Below, in pieces: positions 26,790 through 36,957 of a stretch of 64,000 nucleotides of DNA. Source of the DNA: Burkholderiales bacterium (lineage in GTDB: Bacteria; Pseudomonadota; Gammaproteobacteria; Burkholderiales; SG8-39). A model generated the notes under the pieces. It ran no database searches. It was not told where the DNA came from and was given only the letters and a program-made list of their open reading frames with translations. The stretch spans positions 80,596 to 144,595 of the forward strand of contig JACZJT010000017.1 in assembly GCA_014860445.1 (NCBI GenBank), in the 5' to 3' direction. A program made the position numbers and the translations under genes. Positions within the stretch are counted from its first letter, which is position 1. Each line of letters begins with the position of its first letter.

Positions 26790-27434
26790 ACGGACGCAAT
26801 GCTGTGAGAATCTAACGCAGGATGATATGGGCGAGCTCACGTACCTGATAGTGGTACGCCAGCGAGTCCTTTGGATTTCGTGACCGACATGACGTACTTA
26901 TCCATTCCTCGGCGTCGGCGGAGAATCCGCCATAACTTGCCGCTCAACCGTGCTGCCGCGAGCGGCTCCATTTCGGCCACTGCTGTCACTGGCGAGACGC
27001 TGTCGCAAAGATCAAATCTACTGCTTTGAGCGTCCGTTGTACAAAAAGTTGAGGTGGTACTTTCGACCCTGAGCCGTCACCGACGAAACATGGAAGCTGC
27101 CCTTCGCGGCGAATGCTGAAATACAAAAAGCTGCCGCTCACAACGCGAAAATTTACATGTTCGTTTTGGCGGCGGCAGTGCAGTGGTAGCGGCCTCTGAG
27201 TTTTTTCGTGGCGGTGGCTCAAACCGACCTTGAGCGGAAGTAGTGAGATTTGTCTAGCTTCCATTCGCGTCAACCGCCCACGATCTGGAAGCCGACATTC
27301 GTTATCCCCACTTCATGTCTGTTCACGAACTTCCACATGGCGGAAATTCCGACGCGCTGTGCTTGGCCGGACTTACTTCAGGAATCAGGAAAAACCGCAT
27401 TGTTGTCCTGCTGCTTCAAAGCAGGAGCGTTTCT
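26790..27434. other. Long intergenic region, no supported gene
   Basis: About 645 bases. It includes phrases such as GAGCGGCTCCATTTCGGCC near 26960 and TTGAGCGGAAGTAG near 27230, of the recurrent degenerate family. No frame has recognisable protein features. Confidence 0.4.
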
Positions 27435-27854
27435 TCAGGGCCATGCGAGGATCAGCACCCCGGAAAGAATGAGTAATCCGCCGAGCGCCAGCTTCAGGGT
27501 AAATGCTTCACCGAGGAATACGACCGCAAGCACGATAGCAAAGGCGACACTCAGTTTGTCGATGGGGGCTACCAGGGAAGCCGGCGCCAATTGAAGCGCT
27601 CGATAGTAGAGGAGCCACGAAAACCCAGTTGCCATGCCCGACAGAACCAGAAAGGCAATCGGGCGTAGCGCCAATTCCTTGGGCAGTTGCCATTCGCCGC
27701 GAAGGGTGACGATGACAGAGGTCATCACCAGGATGATCACAGTCCGAATCAGCGTCGCCAGATTGGAATTCAATCCCTCAACGCCCAGCTTTCCGAATAT
27801 CGCCGTCAGTCCAGCGAAGAAGGCCGAACCAAGGGCAAACCATTGCCAAGTCAT
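27435..27854 (-). CDS. EamA/DMT-family membrane protein, single-repeat type
   Basis: This 139-residue protein has five hydrophobic segments, the size of one EamA repeat. Such small members work as dimers. Typical motifs: FAGLTAIFGKLGVEGLNSNLA, YYRALQLAPASLVAPIDKLS and the final VVFLGEAFTLKLALGG, ending GVLILAWP. Drug/metabolite transporter superfamily; substrate unknown. It is last in the minus-strand cluster 33081-27435, one base after the DedA gene stop-side neighbour, and probably co-transcribed. Confidence 0.88.
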   Translation of the reverse strand: MTWQWFALGSAFFAGLTAIFGKLGVEGLNSNLATLIRTVIILVMTSVIVTLRGEWQLPKELALRPIAFLVLSGMATGFSWLLYYRALQLAPASLVAPIDKLSVAFAIVLAVVFLGEAFTLKLALGGLLILSGVLILAWP

Positions 27855-27855
27855 T

Positions 27856-28440
27856 TCAGTCTATTGCCCTCCGAGTATCAGCGTGATTGGGTAGTGTCGA
27901 GTGTGTCTTGCGCCATAACCAGAACAAGACTCCGAGGGCGAGTATCGCGACTAGCACGAATTCTTCAATTTGCTTCAGGTCGGCAAGCAAGGCGTTGATG
28001 GCAAGGCCGAACGCGTACCCGGCTCCCGTGATTGCCAAGGCCCACAGTGCTGCGCCGATCATGTTCAGCACGACGAAGCGAAGCGCCGGTACGCGGCTCG
28101 ATCCGATCAGCACCGGCCCGGCAATCCTTAGTCCATAGAGGAAACGCACGGTTAGTATGAAGATGACGGAATGTCGCTCCAGCAGATCATGCACGCGGGG
28201 CTTGTGTTTCGCCAAGGCAGGAAAGCGTTCGACCAGTGCATTGCCTTTCCAGCGTCCAAGCAGAAACGCCAATTGATCGCCCAGCGTTGCACCGATCGTG
28301 GCGACCAGAACCACCAACGGCCACGCGAGCAAGCCGCGATGGGCGGCGAATCCGGCTGCGATCAGAATCGTCTCCCCTTCGAGCAGGGTGCCAACAAAAA
28401 CGGCCAAATATCCATAGGATGCGACAAATGCGCTGATCAT
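27856..28440 (-). CDS. DedA/SNARE-associated family membrane protein
   Basis: This 194-residue DedA protein begins MISAFVASYGYLAVFVGTLL. The family motifs are EGETILIAAGFAAHRG, GATLGDQLAFLLGRWKG and RFLYGLRIAGPVLIGSSRVP. DedA proteins take part in membrane homeostasis and undecaprenyl-phosphate or phospholipid recycling. The start overlaps the stop of the histidine kinase gene by 4 nt (28437-28440), so it is translationally coupled to the two-component system, which suggests envelope-stress control. Confidence 0.92.
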   Translation of the reverse strand: MISAFVASYGYLAVFVGTLLEGETILIAAGFAAHRGLLAWPLVVLVATIGATLGDQLAFLLGRWKGNALVERFPALAKHKPRVHDLLERHSVIFILTVRFLYGLRIAGPVLIGSSRVPALRFVVLNMIGAALWALAITGAGYAFGLAINALLADLKQIEEFVLVAILALGVLFWLWRKTHSTLPNHADTRRAID

Positions 28441-29744
28441 TCATGCCGCCTTTGTCGATAGCGGAAAACCAGACCCGGTCTATCGCGTCGCTCGCTCAAG
28501 CTAACGTTGCCCCCTAGCCGAAACGCCGCCTCCCTGGCGATCGACAGACCGAGACCGCTGCCCGTTCCGGCCGTGCCCGGCAGCCGGTAGAAGGCATCGA
28601 AAACGCGCTCGCGTTCCGCCGCCGCAATTCCGGGGCCATTGTCGACAACTTCAACGACTGCGATTTCGTCTTCGGTCAGCAGACGGATCGTCACTTCAGT
28701 TCCGGCCGGCGAGTACTTCAGGGCATTGCTCACGGCATTGCCCAAAATCAGGCGGAGCGATTCCGTCGACGCCGACAACGAAAACCGGGCATTTTCCTCA
28801 AGCCCGAGATCAATGCCTTTCGCCTCGGCCATGGGCAGGTAGTCCGCAAGCAGTTCGCGCGCCAGACCCGAGACGTCGACTACGGACTCTGCTGGCGTTC
28901 CTGCCTGGGTTCTGGCCATGCTCAGCAGTTGTTCGGTGAGTTGTCGCGCACGCTCAATGCCTTCCTGAAGCGGCACAACACGCGATTGCATGACCTCCAG
29001 CGACACCGCCTGCCTCAGGTTCTGCGCCTGCACGGACAAGGCTGTGAGCGGGCTTCGCAGTTCGTGAGCCGCGTCGGCAATGAACCGCCTTTGCTGAACC
29101 ATCAACTGATTCACCCGTTCCAGCAAGCGGTTGATGGCCTGCACGAAGGGCGCTATTTCGTCTGGCAGGCTATCGTCGGCGATAGGGCGGGGCCGATCCG
29201 CTGCCTGCTCGTCCAAACTTCTGGAGAGTCGCGCAATCGGCGCGAATTCCCTGCGCACAATGCGCACGATCAGCCATGCCAGCACAGGAAGCAGGAGTAG
29301 CAAGGGAATAAGCGTTCGCAGGGCACTGTTGATGGCGATTTCATCGCGCGCGTCGGTCGGCTGGGCAACGACAGTGCGCCGCCCCGCGCCTGCCGCATGA
29401 ATGAAGACCCGAAGTTGCTCTCCTCTCGCGTTCAGCGTATGGAACCCGGGCGGCAAATCGTCTGAAAGCCATTCCGGTTGGCGAGTTTTCGGGAGATGAA
29501 GGATCAGGATGCGCGACTCCGGGTCGGCAATGGGGGTATCCCCGGCACCTTCGGCACCTTGGGCCGGCACCGACTCCATCGAAGCTTTGCCGTTCAGCAC
29601 GGCAATTTGCCGCAGCATGTCGTCCTGGAATTCCTTCGCTTCGGCATAGGCGAGAACGAAAGACGCCAGCGCCGCGACCAGCGCGGCAAGCAGAATGGCG
29701 CCACCCAAGGTCAATGAAAGGTGGCGTTGCAGCGATCGCGTCAT
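28437..29744 (-). CDS. Sensor histidine kinase (PmrB/QseC-like)
   Basis: This 435-residue inner-membrane kinase has TM1 at about 12-33, a periplasmic domain at about 34-145 and TM2 at about 146-165. A short HAMP-like region follows, then HisKA with DAAHELRSPLTAL (phospho-accepting His about 222). HATPase_c has N, G1 and G2 boxes in NAVSNALKYSPAG, EVVDNGPGIA and GSGLGLSIARE. It overlaps both the response regulator gene (29741-29744) and the DedA gene by 4 nt. Its neighbours (PepSY, PAP2, DedA) point to sensing of envelope or cation stress. Confidence 0.93.
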   Translation of the reverse strand: MTRSLQRHLSLTLGGAILLAALVAALASFVLAYAEAKEFQDDMLRQIAVLNGKASMESVPAQGAEGAGDTPIADPESRILILHLPKTRQPEWLSDDLPPGFHTLNARGEQLRVFIHAAGAGRRTVVAQPTDARDEIAINSALRTLIPLLLLLPVLAWLIVRIVRREFAPIARLSRSLDEQAADRPRPIADDSLPDEIAPFVQAINRLLERVNQLMVQQRRFIADAAHELRSPLTALSVQAQNLRQAVSLEVMQSRVVPLQEGIERARQLTEQLLSMARTQAGTPAESVVDVSGLARELLADYLPMAEAKGIDLGLEENARFSLSASTESLRLILGNAVSNALKYSPAGTEVTIRLLTEDEIAVVEVVDNGPGIAAAERERVFDAFYRLPGTAGTGSGLGLSIAREAAFRLGGNVSLSERRDRPGLVFRYRQRRHE

Positions 29745-30403
29745 GCCGGTTTTTCCACCAACCAGCCAGCACCGCGAACGTTCTTGATGACTTTTGCGCC
29801 CAGTTTTCGGCGCACACCGTGAATCAGGAAATCCACCGCATTACTTTCGACTTCCTCGTTCCAGCCGTAAATACGCTCTTCCAATTCAGCACGTGTCAAA
29901 ATTGTGCCGGGGCGAAGCAGCAGCGCATGCAGCAAAGCGAACTCGCGCGCGCTCAGGATTTCGACGGCTTCGCCGCAGCGTGCCTCACGGGTAGAAGGGT
30001 TGAGGCTAAGCTTGCCGTTTGTCAGCACCGGCGCGGCTTGTCCGCCTTTACGGCGAACCACCGCCCGTAGCCGCGCCAGCAGTTCATTGACATCGAAAGG
30101 CTTGACCAGATAGTCGTCGGCCCCAAAATCGAGGCCCTTAATCCGATCGTCTACGCCATCGCGTGCAGTGATGACAACGACAGGTACCGCATTTCCCTTT
30201 TGCCGCAAGCGGCGCAATACTTCCAGTCCGTCGCGCTTGGGCAGGCCCAGATCTAGCACTACCGCCTGATGCTCGCCGTGTTCAAGCACGCTGCCAGCCG
30301 CCGCGCCGTCCATTACCCAGTCCACGGCATAGGCGGCATCCTTGAGTGCGACGGATACCGCCTCGCCGATCATCGGGTCGTCTTCGACCAGTAGGATGCG
30401 CAT
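29741..30403 (-). CDS. OmpR/PhoB-family response regulator (PmrA/QseB-like)
   Basis: This 220-residue regulator has a receiver domain (about 1-115) with acidic pocket EDD at 7-9, phospho-acceptor Asp51 in VVLDLGLPKRDG, the Thr in VVVITARD and Lys in DYLVKPFD. A winged-helix DNA-binding domain follows (about 125-220), with SAREFALLHALLLRPGTIL and DFLIHGVRRKLG. It leads the regulator part of the operon and is followed by its kinase with a 4-nt overlap. Likely targets include the COG4705, PAP2 and PepSY genes just upstream on the same strand. Confidence 0.94.
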   Translation of the reverse strand: MRILLVEDDPMIGEAVSVALKDAAYAVDWVMDGAAAGSVLEHGEHQAVVLDLGLPKRDGLEVLRRLRQKGNAVPVVVITARDGVDDRIKGLDFGADDYLVKPFDVNELLARLRAVVRRKGGQAAPVLTNGKLSLNPSTREARCGEAVEILSAREFALLHALLLRPGTILTRAELEERIYGWNEEVESNAVDFLIHGVRRKLGAKVIKNVRGAGWLVEKPA

Positions 30404-30453
30404 AGCCTCCTTTCCTCTCCCTTATCGTTACCTTGGAGTAATCTTATCGAACA

Positions 30454-31212
30454 TCAATGCGCAAGTCTTGCTGGTCGGTGCGTGAATCCAAGGATGCTGA
30501 TCACGATGACTGCGAGAAGCGCTCCTGATGCAGTGTAACGGCTCAAAGCCAGACCGCCTGAAGCCAGCGGCTTGTCCAGAAAATCACCCAGCACCGCGCC
30601 CAGCGGGCGAGTGAGAATGAACGCCGCCCAGAACAGTATGGTGTGGGATATCCGGGTCCAGCAATACGCGGCAACAACTATCAGCAACAAAGCGCCAAAT
30701 ACGATTGCCCCGCCCTCGTAGCCAAGTCCCGCAGTGCTTGCCGTCCAGTCGCCAAGCGCCGTGCCCAGTGTCTGGGAAAACATGATTGTCAGCCAGTAAA
30801 AAGCCTCGGGCTTGGCAGAGCCGATGCTGTCGATGGATACCGACCCAAGCGTCCGATGCCATATTGCCAACGAAGCCATCAGCAGAACAAACAGTAGTGA
30901 TGCCCCGCCGGCGTATCCGACCCCAAGAGATCTGTCAACGAAGTCCGCCAGCGTGGTGCCGACTGTGGTGGTTGCAATGATGGTGGTCCAGTACAGAACC
31001 GGGTGAAAGCGCTTTGCCTTGATCTGAGCAATCACAGCGAGGAAAAATATTGCCGCGAAGATTCCAGTCCCGACAAGGTAACCGAGGTGCATCGACATGG
31101 AGACCGCGTCGCCTCCGGTTTCGCCCAGCGTAGTGGCCACGATTTTGATGATCCAGAAAATCAGCGTGATCTCCGGTACCTTGCTCAATGCATTTTCAGT
31201 TGTCCTGTTCAT
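30454..31212 (-). CDS. COG4705-family multi-span membrane protein, copy A
   Basis: This 252-residue protein has about eight hydrophobic spans and an internal repeat: FWIIKIVATTLGETGGDAVS in the first half and TIMFSQTLGTALGDWTA, then AFILTRPLGAVLGDFLDKP in the second. COG4705 proteins are uncharacterised membrane proteins with repeated T-x-G-x-x-x-x-D motifs in membrane segments. It is paralogous to 31859-32650, which shares VPE, FWIIKI, GET and ILTRPLGA. The PAP2 gene lies between the two. Function unknown; polar residues within membranes suggest transport. Confidence 0.85.
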   Translation of the reverse strand: MNRTTENALSKVPEITLIFWIIKIVATTLGETGGDAVSMSMHLGYLVGTGIFAAIFFLAVIAQIKAKRFHPVLYWTTIIATTTVGTTLADFVDRSLGVGYAGGASLLFVLLMASLAIWHRTLGSVSIDSIGSAKPEAFYWLTIMFSQTLGTALGDWTASTAGLGYEGGAIVFGALLLIVVAAYCWTRISHTILFWAAFILTRPLGAVLGDFLDKPLASGGLALSRYTASGALLAVIVISILGFTHRPARLAH

Positions 31213-31240
31213 GCCGCTTCCATTATTGATTTAATTACGT

Positions 31241-31837
31241 TCATTGTTTTGCCCAGCCCCTGCGAATCAGGCCGGAAAAAATCTTCCGAAATGGCGGCAG
31301 CAACAGGCGTATCAGGGGTTCGATCAGGCGGCGCTCCTGGCTCCAAACAACCCCGGCACTGCACAGCGCCACCAATGCCGCTCCAAGAATATCCAGCGGA
31401 AAATGGACCCCAAGATAAATCCGTGCCCATGCCACCGGCAACCCGAGAAAGACAAGCGCCCCTCCGGCGAGCCGGGTTCGCTCACGCCGCAACAGACTGA
31501 ATGCCACCGCCCAGATCACGGTGAGGTGGTCGCTGGGAAATGAACTGTCCAGCGCGTGCGACATCAGCGTCTGTCCGATCCCAAGCTCGAAGGGGCGCGG
31601 GTGATACCAGACCAGGGCGATTAACTGGTTGATCAGCAGACCCGTCAGCCCGGAAACCGTTGCCGCGAGCAGAACCTGCCGCATGGTGAAGGACGCTCTC
31701 AGCCAGCCGAGCGTCAGCCCAACCGGCACGATCCAGATCAGCCCGTCCGCAACAAGTCGCATAAGCTCGACCGCCGCGCTGGAGGTCTCCGGCGCCGCGT
31801 TGAGCAGCAGAAACAGGGACTGATTCAAATGTTCCAT
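31241..31837 (-). CDS. PAP2-family phosphatase (undecaprenyl-diphosphatase-like)
   Basis: This 198-residue membrane phosphatase has the tripartite PAP2 signature: Arg in YHPRPFELG (KxxxxxxRP-like), PSDH in DSSFPSDHLTV, and the Arg/His pair in ARIYLGVHFPLDILGA. The length and order fit BcrC-type undecaprenyl-pyrophosphate phosphatases, which recycle the lipid carrier for peptidoglycan and O-antigen. It lies between two COG4705 paralogues in a cluster that also has DedA, another lipid-carrier-linked family. Confidence 0.9.
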   Translation of the reverse strand: MEHLNQSLFLLLNAAPETSSAAVELMRLVADGLIWIVPVGLTLGWLRASFTMRQVLLAATVSGLTGLLINQLIALVWYHPRPFELGIGQTLMSHALDSSFPSDHLTVIWAVAFSLLRRERTRLAGGALVFLGLPVAWARIYLGVHFPLDILGAALVALCSAGVVWSQERRLIEPLIRLLLPPFRKIFSGLIRRGWAKQ

Positions 31838-31858
31838 CTCGGCTCCCGTTCAACCCAT

Positions 31859-32650
31859 TCATGCAACTTCGGTTGCCGTTTGTCCCAACACATCCCTTCG
31901 CGTAATGGTCAGATAGACTACCAGACTCAATATGGTCGAAAGGAAGATCATGCTCGTCATCACCGCACCCAAGCCGATGCCGCCATTGGCGACTGGTTGG
32001 GACAGAAAATCGCCAAACGAGGCACCGAGCGGCCGTGTCAGTATGTAGGCAATCCAAAACGCCAGCACGGCATTTGCCTTGAAGACGTAATAGACGAAGG
32101 TAACGAGCGCAATCAGCGCGCCGAAGATCAAAGTTGAGTAGCTGTAGCCGAGTTGCAGGCCCTCAGCGGCAAGGTCGCCCGCCGCAGTGCCTAGCGCAAA
32201 CGTAAATAGGATCGCTGCCCAGTAGAACAGTTCACGCTTCGAGGTGAAGATACTGTGAATGGACAGCGTCTTCTCGCTCGCGTACCAGAGCGCGAACGTT
32301 GCCGACAAGGCCAAGGCGAAGGCAATGGTGGTGGTTTCCAGCGCGACGCCGAAGTTGTCCACCAGATTGTCCGTAATAAGCGTCCCGGCGACGCTGATCA
32401 ATACGACATTCACCCAGTACAGCCACGGCACATACTTTCTGGCTCTCATTTGCAGGAACAGAAAGACCCCCAGCAGAGCACCCATGACGATGGAGGTCCC
32501 GGTCAAGCCAAAGTTCAAGTTGACGTTGAGAAAGTCGGCCCCGGTTTCGCCCACCGTGGTTGCCATGATCTTGATGATCCAGAAGTAGAGGGTGACTTCC
32601 GGCACTTTGTTCAGCATCTGCATCGCGCGGTCGCGCGTGAGTGTGTTCAT
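31859..32650 (-). CDS. COG4705-family multi-span membrane protein, copy B
   Basis: This 263-residue paralogue of 30454-31212 starts MNTLTRDRAMQMLNKVPEVT; the ATG at 32648-32650 was chosen over an upstream frame extension of Pro/Arg-rich sequence. Membrane repeats: FWIIKIMATTVGETGADFLN, NVVLISVAGTLITDNLVDNF, FTFALGTAAGDLAAEG and AYILTRPLGASFGDFLSQP. Same unknown function as copy A. Two diverged copies flanking a phosphatase suggest a heteromeric complex or sub-functionalised pair. Confidence 0.85.
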   Translation of the reverse strand: MNTLTRDRAMQMLNKVPEVTLYFWIIKIMATTVGETGADFLNVNLNFGLTGTSIVMGALLGVFLFLQMRARKYVPWLYWVNVVLISVAGTLITDNLVDNFGVALETTTIAFALALSATFALWYASEKTLSIHSIFTSKRELFYWAAILFTFALGTAAGDLAAEGLQLGYSYSTLIFGALIALVTFVYYVFKANAVLAFWIAYILTRPLGASFGDFLSQPVANGGIGLGAVMTSMIFLSTILSLVVYLTITRRDVLGQTATEVA

Positions 32651-32748
32651 TTGGGTTCTCCCGTGGGATTGCTTTTGAACAGGATTCAGTTCAAGGGAAA
32701 AGCCGGGGCGGTAGTGCCGCCCCGGCATCGCGGGCGTGACTGCCCCTA

Positions 32749-33081
32749 TCAGTCGGCTTTGTCATGTTCATCGTCGCGATCGGTCTTGTCCTCGACAGCC
32801 GCAATGACTTTGCCGCTCGTCGAGTCGACTTTCACGTCCATGACCTTCTTGCCATTCACCACTTCGACATCGAAGACCCACTGGCCCTTATGCTTCTCGA
32901 ACTCGGCGCGGGAGGCCTTGCCGCCGACCTGCTGCTCGGCGGCGGTGACGGCTTGTATCAGGCCGATTTTTGCCGAACCCACGGCCAATGCATCGTTTTC
33001 GATGTCCATGGCTGCGTAGGCACTGCCAATGGCAGTGGCGGAAAGAGCGGCAAGCGCTGCCAGATAAATTTTGCGTTTCAT
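32749..33081 (-). CDS. Periplasmic PepSY-domain protein
   Basis: This 110-residue secreted protein has a signal peptide (MKRKIYLAALAALSATAIGS, cleavage near AYA-AM). The PepSY domain follows: IGLIQAVTAAEQQVGGKASR and WVFDVEVVNGKKVMDVKVDS, then an acidic His/Asp tail DRDDEHDKAD that could bind metal. The ATG at 33081 is preferred for its AGGAG ribosome binding site. Small PepSY proteins next to PmrAB/QseBC-type systems are common and are often strongly induced members of the regulon. It heads this minus-strand cluster. Confidence 0.88.
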   Translation of the reverse strand: MKRKIYLAALAALSATAIGSAYAAMDIENDALAVGSAKIGLIQAVTAAEQQVGGKASRAEFEKHKGQWVFDVEVVNGKKVMDVKVDSTSGKVIAAVEDKTDRDDEHDKAD

Positions 33082-33761
33082 GATGATCACTCCTTGAAGT
33101 CACGCGGATATTCGCGTGGTTGTAAAGATAGTGATCAAAAATTAGCGCAGAGTTAGCCGGACTTGGCGTGACTGTGAGTTTTAACCACCTGTCCCAGTGC
33201 AGGATAGGTGAATGTCAAAGTTGGCATTGCTAACCGGCAAATCGGCAGCGGAGTCAAGTCGCCCCGCAGCGGTCCGATTTTGACCTAGCGCCGAAGTACG
33301 ACCCGGCAAGGCCATTAGCCAAAACCGCTGTACAGCCGACCACTAAGCTGAAAATCTCTGCTGACCCTTTTGCCAATGGCTGCTACGGAGAAGTACTCAG
33401 GTTGAATGTCGGCTTTGGGATTACATCGCCACGGTCCGCTGATGGCCGGAAGGGTGAGCTCAGCGGATTTCCACGATGCAGCCCCTCGTCGCCAATTTGC
33501 CGCTGCCGCCGAGCGGCTGCAATGGCCGAGAAGCGGACCCTTACGATGTTTCCGCCAGACGGCTGCTCTGGATCGGGAGTGACAACTCGCATTCTTACAT
33601 AGCTGACGCTGTTCGAAGTATCCGCCGGCCGCTGGTGTCATGGCGTACTCCCGGCCAATAAAAGTCGTTCAGCATTGTCTTTCAAATTGCACAGTGGCAC
33701 GATGTTGCTCCGATAATCACTTCCGCCGGTTTCGATAACCCGTAAGCCCCGTGACCCGACT
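33082..33761. other. Long intergenic region with degenerate repeats
   Basis: About 680 bases between divergent genes. Several phrases of the recurrent family (GCAGCGGAGTCAAG, GTCGGCTTTGGGAT, CACGGTCCGCTGATGG, GAGAAGCGGACCC) lie between 33200 and 33550. The promoter of the PepSY cluster should lie close to 33100-33160. No gene was seen. Confidence 0.45.
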
Positions 33762-34376
33762 GTGACCACGCCAACCAAGTTGATATTTCTTCCCGGTGCC
33801 GGCGGCAGCGCAGGATTCTGGGAGCCTGTTTCCGAACTGCTCCTACACCCGGCGTCCCGTACGCTCCTCGGATGGCCTGGGTTTGGCCCCGAGCCTGTCG
33901 ACCGGCTCGTAACCAGCGTCGACGACCTGGTGAATATGGTGGTTTCCGAATTGGACCAACCATCGGCTCTTATTGCCCAGTCCATGGGCGGCGCCATTGC
34001 ATTGCAGGCGGCACTCAGGCGGCTCGACCGGGTCACGCACCTGGTGCTCGCAGTCACGTCGGGCGGGATAGATATTTCCGGCCTGGGCGCGGAAGACTGG
34101 CGTCCCGCATTTCAAAAATCCAATCCATCGGTCCCTCGCTGGTTCATCGATTACAAATTGGACTTGTCATCCAGTCTGGGTTTGATTCGCGCGCCGACAC
34201 TGCTTCTGTGGGGCGACGCCGATCCCATAAGCCCTGTCGCGGTCGGGGAGCGCTTGGGAACACTGCTGCCGCACGCACGCATGCATGTCTTTGCAGGCGG
34301 ACAACACGACCTCGCAAACACCCTTGCGCACGACGTTGCATCGCAGATCGACGCACATCTCAGCGATGCCGACTAA
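33762..34376 (+). CDS. Alpha/beta-hydrolase family protein
   Basis: This 204-residue hydrolase has a GTG start. The oxyanion loop is FLPGAGGSAGFW (about 9-20), the nucleophile elbow is AQSMGGA (Ser about 74), the acid is probably Asp in LWGDADPISP (about 151), and His is in AGGQHDLAN (about 181). It is smaller than the typical 270 residues and has a short lid. Substrate unknown; similar short hydrolases act as esterases or thioesterases. It converges with pobA across an 82-bp repeat. Confidence 0.85.
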   Translation: MTTPTKLIFLPGAGGSAGFWEPVSELLLHPASRTLLGWPGFGPEPVDRLVTSVDDLVNMVVSELDQPSALIAQSMGGAIALQAALRRLDRVTHLVLAVTSGGIDISGLGAEDWRPAFQKSNPSVPRWFIDYKLDLSSSLGLIRAPTLLLWGDADPISPVAVGERLGTLLPHARMHVFAGGQHDLANTLAHDVASQIDAHLSDAD

Positions 34377-34407
34377 CGCTTCGTTGAGTAGATGCTCACG
34401 AGAATTA

Positions 34408-34489
34408 TGAACATTCAATTCACGACGAATCCGATCCCGCCTGATGTTCCAGCCGGTCAGATGTTCAATTTTGACAAGTCCCCCTGCCC
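34408..34489. repeat. 82-bp dispersed repeat, copy 1
   Basis: It begins TGAACATT and ends CAAGTCCCCCTGCCC, like the copy at 43814-43895, which has the same 82-nt length and a shared GCCTGAT-TTCC core. It lies between the converging hydrolase and pobA genes. It may be a remnant of a mobile element or a bidirectional terminator-associated repeat. Confidence 0.55.
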
Positions 34490-34525
34490 TGCCCTGTGCG
34501 GACCGCATACCGCGTTGATGCGCGG

Positions 34526-35770
<1,245 letters not shown>

Positions 35771-35815
35771 CTACAGGACAATCCGAACATGGCTGGAACC
35801 CTGGAACGGTCCCCT

Positions 35816-36715
35816 ATGAAAGCGATACCGACCTACGCGCTCTATGGCGAGATCTCGGAAACCCTCCCGCCCGAGAGGCTGCACTGCGAGTCCATCGCCG
35901 AGCGCAGCCGGCTCTACGACTGGGAGATCAAGCCGCACCGGCACGAGGCCTTCTTTCAAATTCTGTACATCGCGAGCGGCGGCGGCGAGGCGCAATTCGA
36001 GGGAAGGCGCGTCGCAATCAAGCCGCCCTGCGTCATCACCGTGCCGCCGCTATCCGTGCATGGCTTTCGCTTTTCAAAGACAATCCGAGGCACGGTGATC
36101 ACCGTCGTGGACAAGTACCTCGATGCGATGCTCGCCGGCGCGCCGCAACTTCAGCCGCGCCTGGCGACGCCGCAACTGCACCGGTTCAAGGCCCGGTCCG
36201 CCGACGCACTGCGCATCGCGCGGCTGTTCAAGAACATCGTCGGCGAGTTCGGCGGAAACGCCCCCTGGCGCAGCGCCGCGATCCACGCAAGCATTACCAT
36301 GGCGCTGATCCTCGCCGCGCGCGCGCAGGCCGCGCTCGACCCCGCAGCCTGCGCGCCGGCGAACCGCAAGATGCTGCACCTGCAGCGCTTCCGCGCCCTG
36401 CTCGATCGCGACTACCGCACGCACAAGAACGTGGCGTTCTACGCCGGCGAACTCGGCATCACGCCGACGCAGCTCAACCGCGTGTGCCGCGAAGTGCTCG
36501 GCAAGTCGGCGCTCGGCGCGATCAACGCCCGGCTGCTGCTCGAAGCCGAGCGCGACCTCGTCTACACCTTCATCGGCGTCAAGGAAATCGCGCTATCGCT
36601 CGGCTTTTCCGATGCGGCTTATTTCTCGCGCTTCTTCTCCAAGCAAAAGCACTGTACCCCGACCCGGTTCCGGGAGCAGGCGCAGCGGCAGTTGAGACGG
36701 GAAAAGGCTGGGTGA
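35816..36715 (+). CDS. pobR: AraC-family regulator of pobA (PobR-like)
   Basis: This 299-residue regulator has an N-terminal cupin sensor domain (about 20-120: KPHRHEAFFQILYIASGGGE). The C-terminal double helix-turn-helix covers about 195-295 (VAFYAGELGITPTQLNRVCR, then IALSLGFSDAAYFSRFFSKQ). The divergent position 120 nt from pobA matches PobR, which activates pobA on binding 4-hydroxybenzoate. The ATG at 35816 or 35789 could be used; the first is preferred because family similarity begins at MKAIPTYALYGE. The intergenic gap should hold the operator, though no palindrome stands out. Confidence 0.9.
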   Translation: MKAIPTYALYGEISETLPPERLHCESIAERSRLYDWEIKPHRHEAFFQILYIASGGGEAQFEGRRVAIKPPCVITVPPLSVHGFRFSKTIRGTVITVVDKYLDAMLAGAPQLQPRLATPQLHRFKARSADALRIARLFKNIVGEFGGNAPWRSAAIHASITMALILAARAQAALDPAACAPANRKMLHLQRFRALLDRDYRTHKNVAFYAGELGITPTQLNRVCREVLGKSALGAINARLLLEAERDLVYTFIGVKEIALSLGFSDAAYFSRFFSKQKHCTPTRFREQAQRQLRREKAG

Positions 36716-36957
36716 CAAGGCGAACCCGCCAGCGGCATACCCGACCGGCTGGTGCGGCGAACATTTGTTCTGAATTGTCGAATGGCGTACCATTGATCGC
36801 AAGGTGTCCATAACCTCCGTGTTGCTCACGCGGGACTGAACGCGTTCGCAAGCCGGAGTACCTTACTAGCCCCCAGGGTGTCGGGCCTCGCGGAGCGCCT
36901 GGCGAGCCGCATTCGAGGCGCGCTGGGTCCGCAATCAGCGATAGAGTGTGAATTTTC

